DNA from: Candidatus Eiseniibacteriota bacterium
GTDB taxonomy: Bacteria; Joyebacterota; Joyebacteria; Joyebacterales; Joyebacteraceae
Reading direction: 5' to 3'
Length of the DNA: 15,335 nt
NCBI GenBank assembly: GCA_030630395.1
Contig: DAOVNE010000007.1
Span: forward strand, 1-15,335
The notes beneath the pieces are model-generated. The model made no database searches and was not told where the DNA came from. It saw only the letters and a program-made list of their open reading frames with translations. How positions within the stretch are numbered: position 1 is the first letter of the stretch; every line of letters starts with the position of its first letter. Shown piece after piece: positions 1-8,598 of this stretch. Made by a program: the position numbers and the translations under genes.

Positions 1-381
1 AAGCGTCGGCGACTCCCAATCGTCCTCGACGAGTCTCAGATCGTGTTTCCTGCGGTCGATGCCGATCGCTTCGAGGCTCCTGAAATAGAGATCGAGCACA
101 TCATCCGGCGCCGGTTTGAGGAGAACCTGGTACTGCAGAAACTGCTGCATGCGGATTGGGTTCTTCCCATACCGTCCGTCCTTCGGTCGCCTGGACGGCT
201 CGACGTACGCCGCTCTCCAGGGTTCCGGACCCAGGCATCTCAGGAACGTCGCGGGATTGAACGTCCCCGCTCCAACCTCGGAGTTGTAGGGCTGCAGAAT
301 TACACAGCCGTACTCGGCCCAGTAATCCTGAAGCCTCAATATGATGTCTTGAAACAGTAGTCCCTTTGTTTTCTCAGCCAT
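1..381 (-). CDS. glyQ: Glycyl-tRNA synthetase alpha subunit, 5' part only
   Basis: This is the N-terminal 127 codons of the catalytic alpha subunit of the bacterial alpha2beta2 glycyl-tRNA synthetase, which charges tRNA-Gly with glycine in the cytoplasm. The visible translation carries the family's characteristic blocks: [76 protein letters not shown] and [10 protein letters not shown]. The family is about 290-300 residues long, so a little under half is present; the rest runs off the left edge, where the beta subunit gene glyS would be expected next. The ATG at 381 gives the usual family start ([11 protein letters not shown]). It overlaps the end of recO by 8 bases (ATGGCTGA), so translation is probably coupled to recO. 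I see no internal defect in the part present. Confidence 0.96.
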   Translation of the reverse strand, partial: MAEKTKGLLFQDIILRLQDYWAEYGCVILQPYNSEVGAGTFNPATFLRCLGPEPWRAAYVEPSRRPKDGRYGKNPIRMQQFLQYQVLLKPAPDDVLDLYFRSLEAIGIDRRKHDLRLVEDDWESPTL

Positions 382-1183
382 TGCCCTGCCCTGTCTCTGT
401 TCCCGCGCCGTCGAGCCTCCTGATCTGCGCCAGGAAGTCCATGGACTTGATCTTGAGTTGATACCCTCCCTGTTCCCCAAGGAAATCGTGGAGGGCTCGT
501 GTGACATCATCGCGCTCGGCTCGAGTCAGCCGAACACCTGTTCCAGAAGCCGACCCCGATCGGACGTCGGCCGCGACGAGCCGGAGTACCTCCGCTACTG
601 ACACCGTTGTCAGCGCTATTCCAGAGCCCAAAGCTCCGCATCGCGCACAGATGAGTCCCCCAAGCGTCGGGCTGAACCCAGCCAATGGACCGCCTGCGGC
701 GGCGCACTGGACGCACGCAGAAAGCTCCGGGCTGTAGCCTAGCGCAGCCGCCAGGCTCAGCTCAAAACGCCACAGCGCCTGATCGAGCTCATCCTCGTTA
801 ACCAGGTCCATCTCGGCAAGCGAGCGCTCAATGTGGTCGAACAGGTCGGTGTCTCTCTCCCGCTCGTGGATCGTGCGATCGACGAGTTCCACGACGGCGC
901 TACCGTAGGCCATACGGACGACGTCGCGCCTCATCGACGGGAATTCTCTCTCGATCTCAGCTCCCGACACGAGCGAGAGATCGCGTCCCTCTTTCAAGTA
1001 GAAGACCACCCCGGAGACCATGAGAGGCTCCAGAGCAGCTCCGAGACGACCGCCGCCCTTCCGTCCACCCTTCGCCACGAGGCGCACCTTCCCATAATCG
1101 CGAGTATAGCACACCACGAGCTTGCTCGTCTCACCGAGCTTGTAGCTCCGAAGCACGATGGCTCTGGATTTGACCGGCGCCAT
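374..1183 (-). CDS. recO: DNA repair protein RecO
   Basis: RecO is the mediator that, with RecR, loads RecA onto SSB-coated single-stranded DNA in RecF-pathway recombinational repair. The 269-residue product has the usual layout: an N-terminal OB-fold (about residues 1-80, opening [20 protein letters not shown], with [11 protein letters not shown] in the basic strand region), a helical middle, and a four-cysteine zinc site formed by CVQC (157-160) and CARC (179-182). Length is typical. The frame stays open for about 100 more codons upstream, but that stretch overlaps mgtE in another frame and has no RecO similarity, so the ATG at 1183 is chosen. It lies 20 bases after the mgtE stop, with only a weak ribosome binding site. 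The stop codon overlaps the glyQ start. A recO-glyQ neighbourhood is common in bacteria. Confidence 0.95.
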   Translation of the reverse strand: MAPVKSRAIVLRSYKLGETSKLVVCYTRDYGKVRLVAKGGRKGGGRLGAALEPLMVSGVVFYLKEGRDLSLVSGAEIEREFPSMRRDVVRMAYGSAVVELVDRTIHERERDTDLFDHIERSLAEMDLVNEDELDQALWRFELSLAAALGYSPELSACVQCAAAGGPLAGFSPTLGGLICARCGALGSGIALTTVSVAEVLRLVAADVRSGSASGTGVRLTRAERDDVTRALHDFLGEQGGYQLKIKSMDFLAQIRRLDGAGTETGQGNG

Positions 1184-1203
1184 TCTTAACGCTCGCTTCG
1201 GGC

Positions 1204-2547
1204 TTACGGGATCCGTGTGAGGAAGGTGCTCGCCATCCCGAGATAGACGAGGATTCCAATGACATCGTTGAGTGTTGTTACGAATGGGCCCTGCGCAACT
1301 GCGGGGTCTATTCCCATGCCTCTCAAGGCGAACGGTATGACCGTCCCGAGGGTCGCCGCCACCAGAATCACCGCGGCGAGCGAGCAGCCGACGACGGTGG
1401 CGAGCTGCCAATCTCCGAGCCAGAGCCCCACGATCGCACACACGCTGACACCGAGAATGAGAGCATTCAAGCCGGCGACTCTCCACTCCTTCGCGAGACG
1501 ATCCCCCGCGGCTCCCGCGAGGCCACGCTCGGAGTGCATGCTGCGCACGATGATCGTCGAGGTCTGAAGGCCGACGTTCCCACCCATCGCCGTGATGACC
1601 GGTACGAAGAAAGCGAGGGCAAGCACCTTCTCAAGCGAGAAGCTGAAATGCCGCATCACGAGCGCGGATCCGAGGCCGCCGATTGCACCAATAATGAGCC
1701 ACGGCAGGCGAATCCGGGAAACCCTGAATGCTGAGTCCTCGTGCAGCTCGTCCTCACGAGTACCGGCCATGAGGCTCATGTCCTCCTCGGCCTCATCGTG
1801 GATGACGTCGATGATGTCGTCCACGGTGATTCGTCCCGCAAGTCTTCCGTCAGGCGCCACGACAGGAATGGCGACAAGGTCGTACTTCCTGAAGACCCAG
1901 GCGACGTCCTCCTGATCCGTGTCCGTTGAGACGGACACAACGTCCCGATCCATTATCTCCGACAGCAGAGTCTCCCCGCCCGCCAGAACCAGATCCCTCA
2001 GAGACAGAACTCCTACGAGCCTCCGGTCTCCGTCCGTGACATAGACGTTGTGGATCTCATCAACTTCGTCGGCCGCCTTCCTGATCAGCTCGATGGCGTC
2101 CTTCACCCTCGCGTCGCGCTTGAGGAACACAAGCTCCGACGCCATGATGCCGCCCGCCGACTCGTCCGTGTACTGGAGAAGCTCCTCGACCGCCCGCCGG
2201 TCATCGTCCTCGAGCCGGGAGAGAACTTCCCCTCGAACTTCGTCCTCGAGCATTCCAACAACGTCCGCCGCATCGTCCGACTCAAGCTCGTGCGTGATGT
2301 CGGCGATCTCGACAGGCTCCAAAGCATCGAGGATCTCGCCACGGGAGTGTTCGTCGCGGTGAATGAGGACGTCGGCCCTCGTCTCAGTATCGAGCTCCGC
2401 GAGAACAGACTTCGCCGTTTCACCGTCAAGCTGCTCGAGAGCGACGGCGATGTCGGCCGGATGGAGCCCCCTGAGCGTGTCCGCCATGGAGACGGGATCA
2501 CTCTCTGAATCGAGGACGATTCTCTTGTCGATGTGTCCGTCCGACAT
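1204..2547 (-). CDS. mgtE: MgtE-family magnesium transporter/channel
   Basis: MgtE is a homodimeric Mg2+-selective channel of the inner membrane, gated by Mg2+ binding to its cytosolic domains. All the expected parts are visible in 447 residues. An acidic superhelical N domain (about 20-130) contains LHPADIAVALEQL and YTDESAGGIM. Two CBS domains follow (about 135-190 and 195-255). A plug-helix region leads to five membrane segments (about 281-299, 308-330, 355-376, 383-407, 422-441). The pore signatures are GGNVGLQTSTIIVRS (322-336) and DPAVAQGPFVTTLNDVIG (414-431), whose acidic residue in TLND matches the family's conserved pore aspartate by my recollection. The ATG at 2547 has a good Shine-Dalgarno (GAGGTG, 2552-2557). 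Only 29 bases separate it from the preceding gene, leaving no room for an M-box-type riboswitch, so regulation is probably at the protein level. The next gene, recO, is functionally unrelated. Confidence 0.95.
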   Translation of the reverse strand: MSDGHIDKRIVLDSESDPVSMADTLRGLHPADIAVALEQLDGETAKSVLAELDTETRADVLIHRDEHSRGEILDALEPVEIADITHELESDDAADVVGMLEDEVRGEVLSRLEDDDRRAVEELLQYTDESAGGIMASELVFLKRDARVKDAIELIRKAADEVDEIHNVYVTDGDRRLVGVLSLRDLVLAGGETLLSEIMDRDVVSVSTDTDQEDVAWVFRKYDLVAIPVVAPDGRLAGRITVDDIIDVIHDEAEEDMSLMAGTREDELHEDSAFRVSRIRLPWLIIGAIGGLGSALVMRHFSFSLEKVLALAFFVPVITAMGGNVGLQTSTIIVRSMHSERGLAGAAGDRLAKEWRVAGLNALILGVSVCAIVGLWLGDWQLATVVGCSLAAVILVAATLGTVIPFALRGMGIDPAVAQGPFVTTLNDVIGILVYLGMASTFLTRIP

Positions 2548-2576
2548 ACTTCACCTCGCAGCGCTACTGACTACCT

Positions 2577-3287
2577 TTAGGCGTCGCCTTCATCCGACAA
2601 CACACCGGCCGAGACGACGAGCCGGAGCCCATCCTGAACCGACATGTCCAGCGGCCGCACATCCTCCTCCGGAATCAGGAGGAAGTAACCCGATGTCGGA
2701 TTCGGCGTCGTTGGAAGAAAGACCGACACGAGTTTCTTGCCGAGGACATTCTCGATGCTTCCTCCGGATTCGCACGTGACGAATGCCAGGCTGTAGATCC
2801 CCTTGTGTGGGAATTCAATCAGAACGACTCTCCGAAAGCTGGTTGAGTCCTCGTGGAGCACGGCTGCAAACACCGTCTTCGTCGTTCCGTAGATCCACCT
2901 CACGAGCGGGATTCTGTTGATGAACCGCTCCCACAGCTTGAGCACTCGGCGCCCGATGAAGTTGCTCGCAACGGCGCCGACGACAACGATGATGCCAATG
3001 AGAACGATAAGACCGAGGCCGGGGATCTCTCGACCGTAGTACCGTATGACGAATCGGCCGAGTATGCTATCGAGCGCGAAGAAGAACTGCCAGAGAATAA
3101 ACACGCTGATTGTTATCGGGAGAATGACAAGAAGCCCGGTGAGGAAGTACTTTCTGAGAACGCGTCCTGCGCTCTGGTGCTCATGATCGTGACCGCTCTG
3201 GCGATCATCATCCTGGTGCGCCGCTTCGCGATCGGAATCGACGGCGCCTGGAACCGGGATCCGGTTCTCCTGCTCGTTCTCGTTCAT
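2577..3287 (-). CDS. DUF502 family membrane protein
   Basis: A 236-residue protein of the DUF502 family, whose biochemical function is not established to my knowledge. The core is recognisable: YFLTGLLVILPITISVFIL (47-65) is the first membrane helix, about residues 88-110 form the second, and ASNFIGRRVLKLWERFINRI (107-126) leading to PLVRWIYGTTKTV is the family signature. A soluble C-terminal domain follows, with SVFLPTTPNPTSGYFLLIPE (188-207). The N-terminal 40 residues are unusual, being polar and rich in Asp and His (HQDDDRQSGHDHEHQ). The ATG at 3287 overlaps the stop of the preceding CNNM gene as ATGA, so the two are translationally coupled. Its position between two CNNM genes and mgtE suggests, by association only, a role in envelope or cation homeostasis. 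Confidence 0.88.
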   Translation of the reverse strand: MNENEQENRIPVPGAVDSDREAAHQDDDRQSGHDHEHQSAGRVLRKYFLTGLLVILPITISVFILWQFFFALDSILGRFVIRYYGREIPGLGLIVLIGIIVVVGAVASNFIGRRVLKLWERFINRIPLVRWIYGTTKTVFAAVLHEDSTSFRRVVLIEFPHKGIYSLAFVTCESGGSIENVLGKKLVSVFLPTTPNPTSGYFLLIPEEDVRPLDMSVQDGLRLVVSAGVLSDEGDA

Positions 3288-4522
3288 CGTCGTCTGATCC
3301 TCACCTTCCCGATTCTCGTCTGCCCGACAGATATGATCCTGAACTCGAGACGACCAATGGTCACCTCATCCCCGGCGTCCGGGATCCTTCCAAGGTCCTT
3401 GAGGATGAGACCGGCGATGGTGTTGTAGTCGCCCTGTGGGAGTTCCAAGCCCATTGCTTCTCCAACGTCGCCTATCTCGGCTCGCCCATCGACCATGAAG
3501 AGGTCATGATCGATACGTCGGATAGGTGATTCCTTGATGTCGTATTCGTCCTCAATCTCGCCGACAAGCTCCTCAAGCAGATCCTCCAGCGTCACGATGC
3601 CGGCGATGCTCCCGTGCTCGTCGACAACGACCGCCATGTGCTGCCGCCGGGCCTGCAGCTCACGGAAGAGTTCATCGCACGTCTTGGTCTCGGGCACGTG
3701 ATGCACCTGGCGAGTGATGCCATCCAACTTCTGCTCGTGCGGAACCCCCAGAAGATCACGCGAGTGGATCATCGCTTCGATATGATCTCTGTCCTCGGAG
3801 ATGATGGGTAGCCGCGAGAACCCGTGCTCACGTATGATGGTCACGGCCTCTCCGACCGTGGACCCGGGGGGCATCCCAACTACGTCCGTCCTCGGCACCA
3901 TGACCTCTCCAACCGTCGTCAGCGCGAACTCGAAGACTCCGGAGAGCAGTTTGGTCTCTTCCCTGTCAACGGCGCCGGCGATCTCTCCTTCGCTTGTGAG
4001 AAGAACCCGCAGCTGCTCCTTCGTGAGACGTCTTCGCCACTCAGTCACAGGCACGCCCAGAAGACGTAGAATCCCGCGAGCAAGTCCCGTTGCCACCCAG
4101 ATGATCGGACGAAGCAGCCAATAGAAGAGCCTGAGCGGGAACACGACCTTGAGCATGATGCTGTCGCTGTGCCGCCGGCCGATGATCTTCGGGATGACTT
4201 CGCCGAGCACGAGAAGCACGGGAGTCAGGATCGCAGTTGAGAGGAGCGCAACCATGCCCGGCTGCAGATTGTGGAGACCGTGCGACAGCTTCCACGACAC
4301 CAGAGACGATGTCATCACGATCGCAATGTTCGTCCCAACGAGCGTGGTACCCAGCAATCGCTGCGGATCCGAGACGAACTTCTCGAGCGGACGGGCGCCT
4401 CGCTTTCCCTTCTCGATCCAGTGCTCAAGACGTATCCAGTTAATGGATACCAGCGCGGTCTCCGACCCCGAGAAGAAGGCCGAGAGCAGTAACCCTAGAA
4501 CGGCTAGAAGGATGATGGCCAT
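3284..4522 (-). CDS. CNNM/CorC-type membrane protein, second paralogue (DUF21-CBS-CorC_HlyC)
   Basis: A 412-residue member of the CNNM/HlyC/CorC family, whose better-studied members take part in Mg2+ (sometimes Co2+) efflux or tolerance. The DUF21 transmembrane domain covers about residues 1-150 and carries [20 protein letters not shown] near its start and [14 protein letters not shown] in the middle. Two CBS domains follow (about 205-260, opening [14 protein letters not shown]; and about 270-325, with [21 protein letters not shown]). A C-terminal CorC_HlyC domain (about 335-410) contains [20 protein letters not shown]. The ATG at 4522 lies inside the end of the preceding paralogue (19-base overlap), with a strong purine-rich ribosome binding site at 4524-4536. 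Compared with its neighbour it has fewer acidic residues and a longer linker before the CBS pair. The transported ion cannot be read from the sequence. Confidence 0.9.
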   Translation of the reverse strand: MAIILLAVLGLLLSAFFSGSETALVSINWIRLEHWIEKGKRGARPLEKFVSDPQRLLGTTLVGTNIAIVMTSSLVSWKLSHGLHNLQPGMVALLSTAILTPVLLVLGEVIPKIIGRRHSDSIMLKVVFPLRLFYWLLRPIIWVATGLARGILRLLGVPVTEWRRRLTKEQLRVLLTSEGEIAGAVDREETKLLSGVFEFALTTVGEVMVPRTDVVGMPPGSTVGEAVTIIREHGFSRLPIISEDRDHIEAMIHSRDLLGVPHEQKLDGITRQVHHVPETKTCDELFRELQARRQHMAVVVDEHGSIAGIVTLEDLLEELVGEIEDEYDIKESPIRRIDHDLFMVDGRAEIGDVGEAMGLELPQGDYNTIAGLILKDLGRIPDAGDEVTIGRLEFRIISVGQTRIGKVRIRRR

Positions 4523-5793
4523 TCTCCTTCCTCCCCGTCCACATCTGGCTCCAGCTTCACGATTCTCACACTTGTGATCCTCTGTTCTTCCAGACTCTCA
4601 ATGGTGAACTCGAGGCCGTCCCGCTCGAACTTCTCTCCCTCCGACGGAATGCGGCCGAAAGCATCCAGCAGGTATCCGGCAAGCGTCTCGATGCCCTCGC
4701 CCGGGAAATCCGTCACGGCGAGTTCCTCCGCAAGATCCTCAAGTCGTATGGAACCGTCAGCGATGAGTGTCTTCATGTCGAGCACCTGCAGGAGCGGTTT
4801 CTCTTCATCGTGTTCGTCCCGGATCTCGCCCACTATCTCCTCGATGAGATCCTCGAGCGTGATGACTCCGGCGGTGCCGCCGTACTCATCAACCACGATC
4901 GCGATGTGCGTTCTTCTGCGCTGCAGTTCCCGCAGAAGCTCACCGGCGTTCTTGGTCTCGGGAGTGAAGTACGCCTCGCGTACGAGGCCCGAGATCGCCT
5001 GCCCGCCACCCGTCTGCGGGTCGACGCCCAGGAGGTCCTTCGCATAGAGAACACCTGTGATGTGATCGAGATCCTCGCGATATACAGGCAGACGAGAATG
5101 TCCCTCTTCACGAACCAACGCAATGGCCTCACTGACGGTCGTGGTGTCCTCGAGACCCTGGACATCCACCCGCGGGACCATGAGCTCCCGCACAACCGTG
5201 TCGCCGAACTCCATCACGCTGTCGATCATGTCCCGTTCCTCTTCGTCCAGTGTGCCGTCGTGCTCGCTTATCGCGACAATCGTGCGAAGTTCCTCGGTGG
5301 TCACGAAGGGCTGATCCGCTCCTGCCTCTCCACCTCCCAGCTTCGACACCAGGCCGTGGACCACACTCACGATGGGAGCGAGGACGCTGCCGACAGCGAA
5401 GAGCACAGGCGCGCTTCGTCGAGCGAACTCGGTGTTCCGCTCGATGGCGTACATCTTTGGAGCTATCTCGCTCACGACGAGGATCACAAGCGTGACGACC
5501 CCCACCTCGAGCGCAATAGTGGCGGTCTCGGAGTAACCGAGTGAGTGCGCGAACCTCAGGGCGACGACGGCGCCAAGAGACGCGGCGGCAACGTTGACCA
5601 GGGTGTTGCCAAGCAGGATGGTTATGAGCAGGCGATCCGGATGGTCGAGCAGCGACCGGACACGGTCACCCTTCTCCATATCGCCGATGTCCAGCCGGGA
5701 CAACGAGAAGAAGGCCGTCTCAGATCCTGAGAAGATCGAGGATAGATAGAGCAGGACAGCGAACCCTGCACCTGTACCAATGATATAGAGCAT
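4504..5793 (-). CDS. CNNM/CorC-type membrane protein, first paralogue (DUF21-CBS-CorC_HlyC)
   Basis: A 429-residue paralogue of the next gene downstream, with the same three-part architecture. The DUF21 membrane domain (about 1-150) contains [20 protein letters not shown] and [14 protein letters not shown]. The CBS pair (about 202-325) has [31 protein letters not shown] and [20 protein letters not shown]. The C-terminal CorC_HlyC domain (about 335-415) includes [17 protein letters not shown]. The family is linked to Mg2+ export and tolerance. Two starts are possible, GTG at 5799 and ATG at 5793; I chose the ATG because of the better purine-rich spacing, and the two differ by only two residues. 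It follows the ybeY stop almost directly. The phoH ... ybeY ... CorC-type order resembles Escherichia coli ybeZ-ybeY-ybeX, though YbeX lacks the membrane domain seen here. Confidence 0.91.
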   Translation of the reverse strand: MLYIIGTGAGFAVLLYLSSIFSGSETAFFSLSRLDIGDMEKGDRVRSLLDHPDRLLITILLGNTLVNVAAASLGAVVALRFAHSLGYSETATIALEVGVVTLVILVVSEIAPKMYAIERNTEFARRSAPVLFAVGSVLAPIVSVVHGLVSKLGGGEAGADQPFVTTEELRTIVAISEHDGTLDEEERDMIDSVMEFGDTVVRELMVPRVDVQGLEDTTTVSEAIALVREEGHSRLPVYREDLDHITGVLYAKDLLGVDPQTGGGQAISGLVREAYFTPETKNAGELLRELQRRRTHIAIVVDEYGGTAGVITLEDLIEEIVGEIRDEHDEEKPLLQVLDMKTLIADGSIRLEDLAEELAVTDFPGEGIETLAGYLLDAFGRIPSEGEKFERDGLEFTIESLEEQRITSVRIVKLEPDVDGEEGEWPSSF

Positions 5794-5802
5794 TGCCACT
5801 CT

Positions 5803-6252
5803 CTACGCCTGGTCGAGGACAGCCCGTAGGTGCCTGTTCTCGATGCGGCGCATCCGGTTGCGCTCGCTTGTGGAGGCATGATCGAAACCGACAAGATGGA
5901 GCACACCGTGCGCCACCAGTTTCAGTATCTCATGCCCGACCGGTTTCCTGTATCGGCGCGCCTGAACGGCCGCGCGCTCGACCGATATCATCACATCGCC
6001 AAGAACGCTCTCCGCGTCAGGGGAGATAGTCGACTCGTCCCCCTCCATCATTGCGAAGGACAGCACGTCCGTTGTCTTGTCGATTCCCCGGTACTCCAGA
6101 TTGAGTTTGTGAAGGAATGAGTCGTCGGCAAAGAGAACGGTCACATCGGAGTCGGCCCGCCCGTATTCATCGAGCACGGCGCCGACAAGCCTCCGCACGG
6201 CTCGAGTGTCGACACTCACCATCTTCTGCTTGTTGACAATTCTGAGTGACAC
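5803..6252 (-). CDS. ybeY: Endoribonuclease YbeY
   Basis: YbeY is a small single-strand-specific metallo-endoribonuclease that acts in 16S rRNA 3'-end maturation and in ribosome quality control. The 149-residue product has the zinc-binding signature HGVLHLVGFDH, with ligands His115, His119 and His125, and the upstream block NLEYRGIDKTTDVLSF (51-66). LGDVMIS (84-90) matches the strand before the catalytic helix. The start is a GTG at 6252, three bases after the pgpH stop and in the same frame; no better start is visible and the length is normal. It is followed within a few bases by the first CNNM gene. The phoH/ybeY pairing is widespread, and the products are thought to cooperate in RNA metabolism. 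Confidence 0.95.
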   Translation of the reverse strand: MSLRIVNKQKMVSVDTRAVRRLVGAVLDEYGRADSDVTVLFADDSFLHKLNLEYRGIDKTTDVLSFAMMEGDESTISPDAESVLGDVMISVERAAVQARRYRKPVGHEILKLVAHGVLHLVGFDHASTSERNRMRRIENRHLRAVLDQA

Positions 6253-6255
6253 GTC

Positions 6256-8598
6256 CTACCCGCTCCCGGAACTGCTCGCCTTGCCCGCGTCCCCGAGACT
6301 TCCGGTGTCGTCGGCAGCCGTCGCTTCACCATCAGCCTCGCCCTGTTCCTCGGTCTTCTGGTCCGGGTACTTGGCTCGCTGGTGGTACATTCCGACGAGC
6401 ACTCTGAAGAACGCCTCGCGGATCTTTCTCAGATCGGAGAGAGTCAGCTCGGCGTCGTCCAGCTGGTGCGTTCGCCATCTCTTCTCGATGGCGTCGTCGA
6501 TCTCTGCCTCGATGCGCTTTGGGGTCAGCGATTCGCCTATCGATCTCGTACGAGCTTCCAGGAGATCGGCGAGCATGACGATGGCCGACTCCTTGCTCCG
6601 AGGCCTCGGACCGGGGTAGCTGTATTCACCCTCGCTGACATCGCTCGGGTCCTCGCTCTCTTCAGACGCCCTATTGAAGAAGAACTCCATGACGCTTGTG
6701 CCGTGGTGCTCGCGGACCATGTCGATGATCGGCTCGGGCAGCTTCTCCTTGCGAGCGAGTTCGACGCCGTCCTTGACATGAGCCTGAATGATAAGGCTTG
6801 AGACCTTGGGCTTAAGCCCGGCGTGCTTGCTCTGAGTCTGGTCGAGCCCCTGCTGGTTCTCGATGAAGTAGCCGGGATTGACCAGCTTGCCTATGTCGTG
6901 GTAGTAGGCGCCCACTCGCGCCAGGAGTCCGTTTGCACCTACGGCCTCGGCGGCCGCCTCGGCCAGATTGCCGACGACAATGCTGTGATGATACGTCCCG
7001 GGCGCGGTCATCGCCATTCGTCTTAAGAGCGGCCTGTTCATGTCCCCGAGTTCGAGGAGGGTGATGTCGGTAGTCACTTTGAATCCACGTTCGAAGAGCG
7101 GCAGCGCCACAATGACAATGCCCATGCTGACGAGCGCATTGAGCCCGCCCCATCCCATTCTTGTCAGAGTGGGAAGACCCATGTCCACCATGGAGATATC
7201 GGCGATCGCTATCGTCAACGCGTACGCGCCGACCACCTTGATTCCCGACCAGTAGAAATCCTCCCGATGTCTGACGCGCCGCACGGAGTGCGCTGCGATC
7301 GTCCCCACAACAAGCGACACGAAGATGAAGGGCAGACCGAAGCTCGTATAGACTGTCACGAGCACAACTGTAACGACCGTGGCGATGACGGCTGTCTCGA
7401 AATCGAGAAGCATCGACGCGAACATCGCGAGAACGGCTATGGGCACGAGATAGGATGACGCCCCGGGAATGCGACCGACGATGGCCGCCGCAACCATCAC
7501 GATCGCCACGAGGATCATGAAGAGAATGGGATAGCGTATCTCCGTGACCATGCGGCGCTTGCGCGCCAGCACGTAGAGGGCGAAGATGCCCAGGAGGGCC
7601 ATCGCCTCCAGAATCCTCCCAAGACGTGGGAAGAACCGGAGGTAGCCGGCCTCCTCTATCAGAAGCTCAGCACGCTTGCGATCAAGCGAGAAGACGGCCA
7701 CGATGTGTTCAACCGTGATCCTCTCCCCCCGCTGGAGAACGACCTCGTCCTTCTTGAAATCCCGGCCCGTCGACTCGACGACGGCGGCCCTGGCCGCCTC
7801 TCTTCTCCGCGAGTTCTCGACCACGTCGTAGATGACGTTACCCTCGAGGAAAGGAGTCACGATCTCCTTCACGGCAATCGTCATGTCGGCATCGTTCAGG
7901 ACCCTCGCGGCCTCACGCTGCACCGTCTCGACGACAAGCCGCTCCGGGATGAACGACTGTATACGGACCACGGTTTCATCATCACCCTTGATCAGCATCA
8001 CCGTGTCGTCGGGCTTGAGCGGCGGCGTTCCGCGTTCACTCAGTACGCCCCGGTCATACATGACGAACATGATCTCTCTGGCGCGCTCCTCCACTCTCTC
8101 GGCCTGACCGCTGTCGAGAAGAACGCGGCGTGAGGCGTCGCTGAGTATGACACCAAGCTGGCCGAGCAACTCGATTCTCTGCTGGGGTGGCTCGCTGCCG
8201 GTGCGAATGTCGTAGATCCGTGTGAGGAGTTCGCCGAAACGTGTTCTCTTCTCTGTGCGGGACGCCTCATCGTAGCGGAAGACGGGGACCACACCGTCGG
8301 CAGCCATCTTCCGCTCCTGCTCGAGCTCGTCGGCTGTCTTCAGCACGTCGAAGTCAAAGGGGGCAACCACTTCCTCACGAGACACCTGCCCCACCTTGAT
8401 CTCGATCTCGGTCGTGGGCACGGCCTGCGGGAACAGGAATTCCAGAACGATGATAAACCCCACGATGAGCAGGAGTCCGAAGAGAAGACTGTTCCTGTGG
8501 GCAGCCCAGTCCGCACGCGGACCGTCGGAGCCGACGCCGAGCTTCACGCGATCGGCTCTGGCTCGGGGCTCCTGCTTTTGGCGAAACCACCTTGCCAT
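6256..8598 (-). CDS. pgpH: 7TM receptor with HD phosphohydrolase domain (PgpH-type, c-di-AMP phosphodiesterase)
   Basis: A 780-residue membrane phosphohydrolase of the PgpH/YqfF type; characterised members hydrolyse cyclic di-AMP to pApA. One N-terminal membrane helix (about 36-58) precedes a large extracytoplasmic domain (about 60-320). Seven membrane segments follow (between about 325 and 502), then a cytoplasmic HD domain (about 520-720). HD residues are visible in order: TYHHSIVVGNLAE (His537/538), the HD pair in AYYHDIGK (His567-Asp568), IQAHVKDG (His607), REHHGT (His631/632) and MLADLLEA (Asp678). The last 35 or so residues are low-complexity, rich in Glu, Gly, Ala and Ser. The ATG at 8598 overlaps the phoH stop by one base (TGATG), implying coupled translation. 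No diadenylate cyclase gene is in the window. That the substrate is c-di-AMP is inferred from the family. Confidence 0.94.
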   Translation of the reverse strand: MARWFRQKQEPRARADRVKLGVGSDGPRADWAAHRNSLLFGLLLIVGFIIVLEFLFPQAVPTTEIEIKVGQVSREEVVAPFDFDVLKTADELEQERKMAADGVVPVFRYDEASRTEKRTRFGELLTRIYDIRTGSEPPQQRIELLGQLGVILSDASRRVLLDSGQAERVEERAREIMFVMYDRGVLSERGTPPLKPDDTVMLIKGDDETVVRIQSFIPERLVVETVQREAARVLNDADMTIAVKEIVTPFLEGNVIYDVVENSRRREAARAAVVESTGRDFKKDEVVLQRGERITVEHIVAVFSLDRKRAELLIEEAGYLRFFPRLGRILEAMALLGIFALYVLARKRRMVTEIRYPILFMILVAIVMVAAAIVGRIPGASSYLVPIAVLAMFASMLLDFETAVIATVVTVVLVTVYTSFGLPFIFVSLVVGTIAAHSVRRVRHREDFYWSGIKVVGAYALTIAIADISMVDMGLPTLTRMGWGGLNALVSMGIVIVALPLFERGFKVTTDITLLELGDMNRPLLRRMAMTAPGTYHHSIVVGNLAEAAAEAVGANGLLARVGAYYHDIGKLVNPGYFIENQQGLDQTQSKHAGLKPKVSSLIIQAHVKDGVELARKEKLPEPIIDMVREHHGTSVMEFFFNRASEESEDPSDVSEGEYSYPGPRPRSKESAIVMLADLLEARTRSIGESLTPKRIEAEIDDAIEKRWRTHQLDDAELTLSDLRKIREAFFRVLVGMYHQRAKYPDQKTEEQGEADGEATAADDTGSLGDAGKASSSGSG

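Noticed and set aside
1184..1486. N-terminal extension of recO by about 100 codons
   Set aside because: It overlaps mgtE in another frame, is Arg-rich without RecO similarity, and the ATG at 1183 matches the family N-terminus.
2548..2576. Possible Mg2+ riboswitch (M-box) upstream of mgtE
   Set aside because: The gap is only 29 bases and holds little beyond the ribosome binding site.
4810..5544. Plus-strand open frame of about 244 codons opposite the first CNNM gene
   Set aside because: Antisense shadow of a conserved gene; translation is rich in Arg, His and Asp with no family features.
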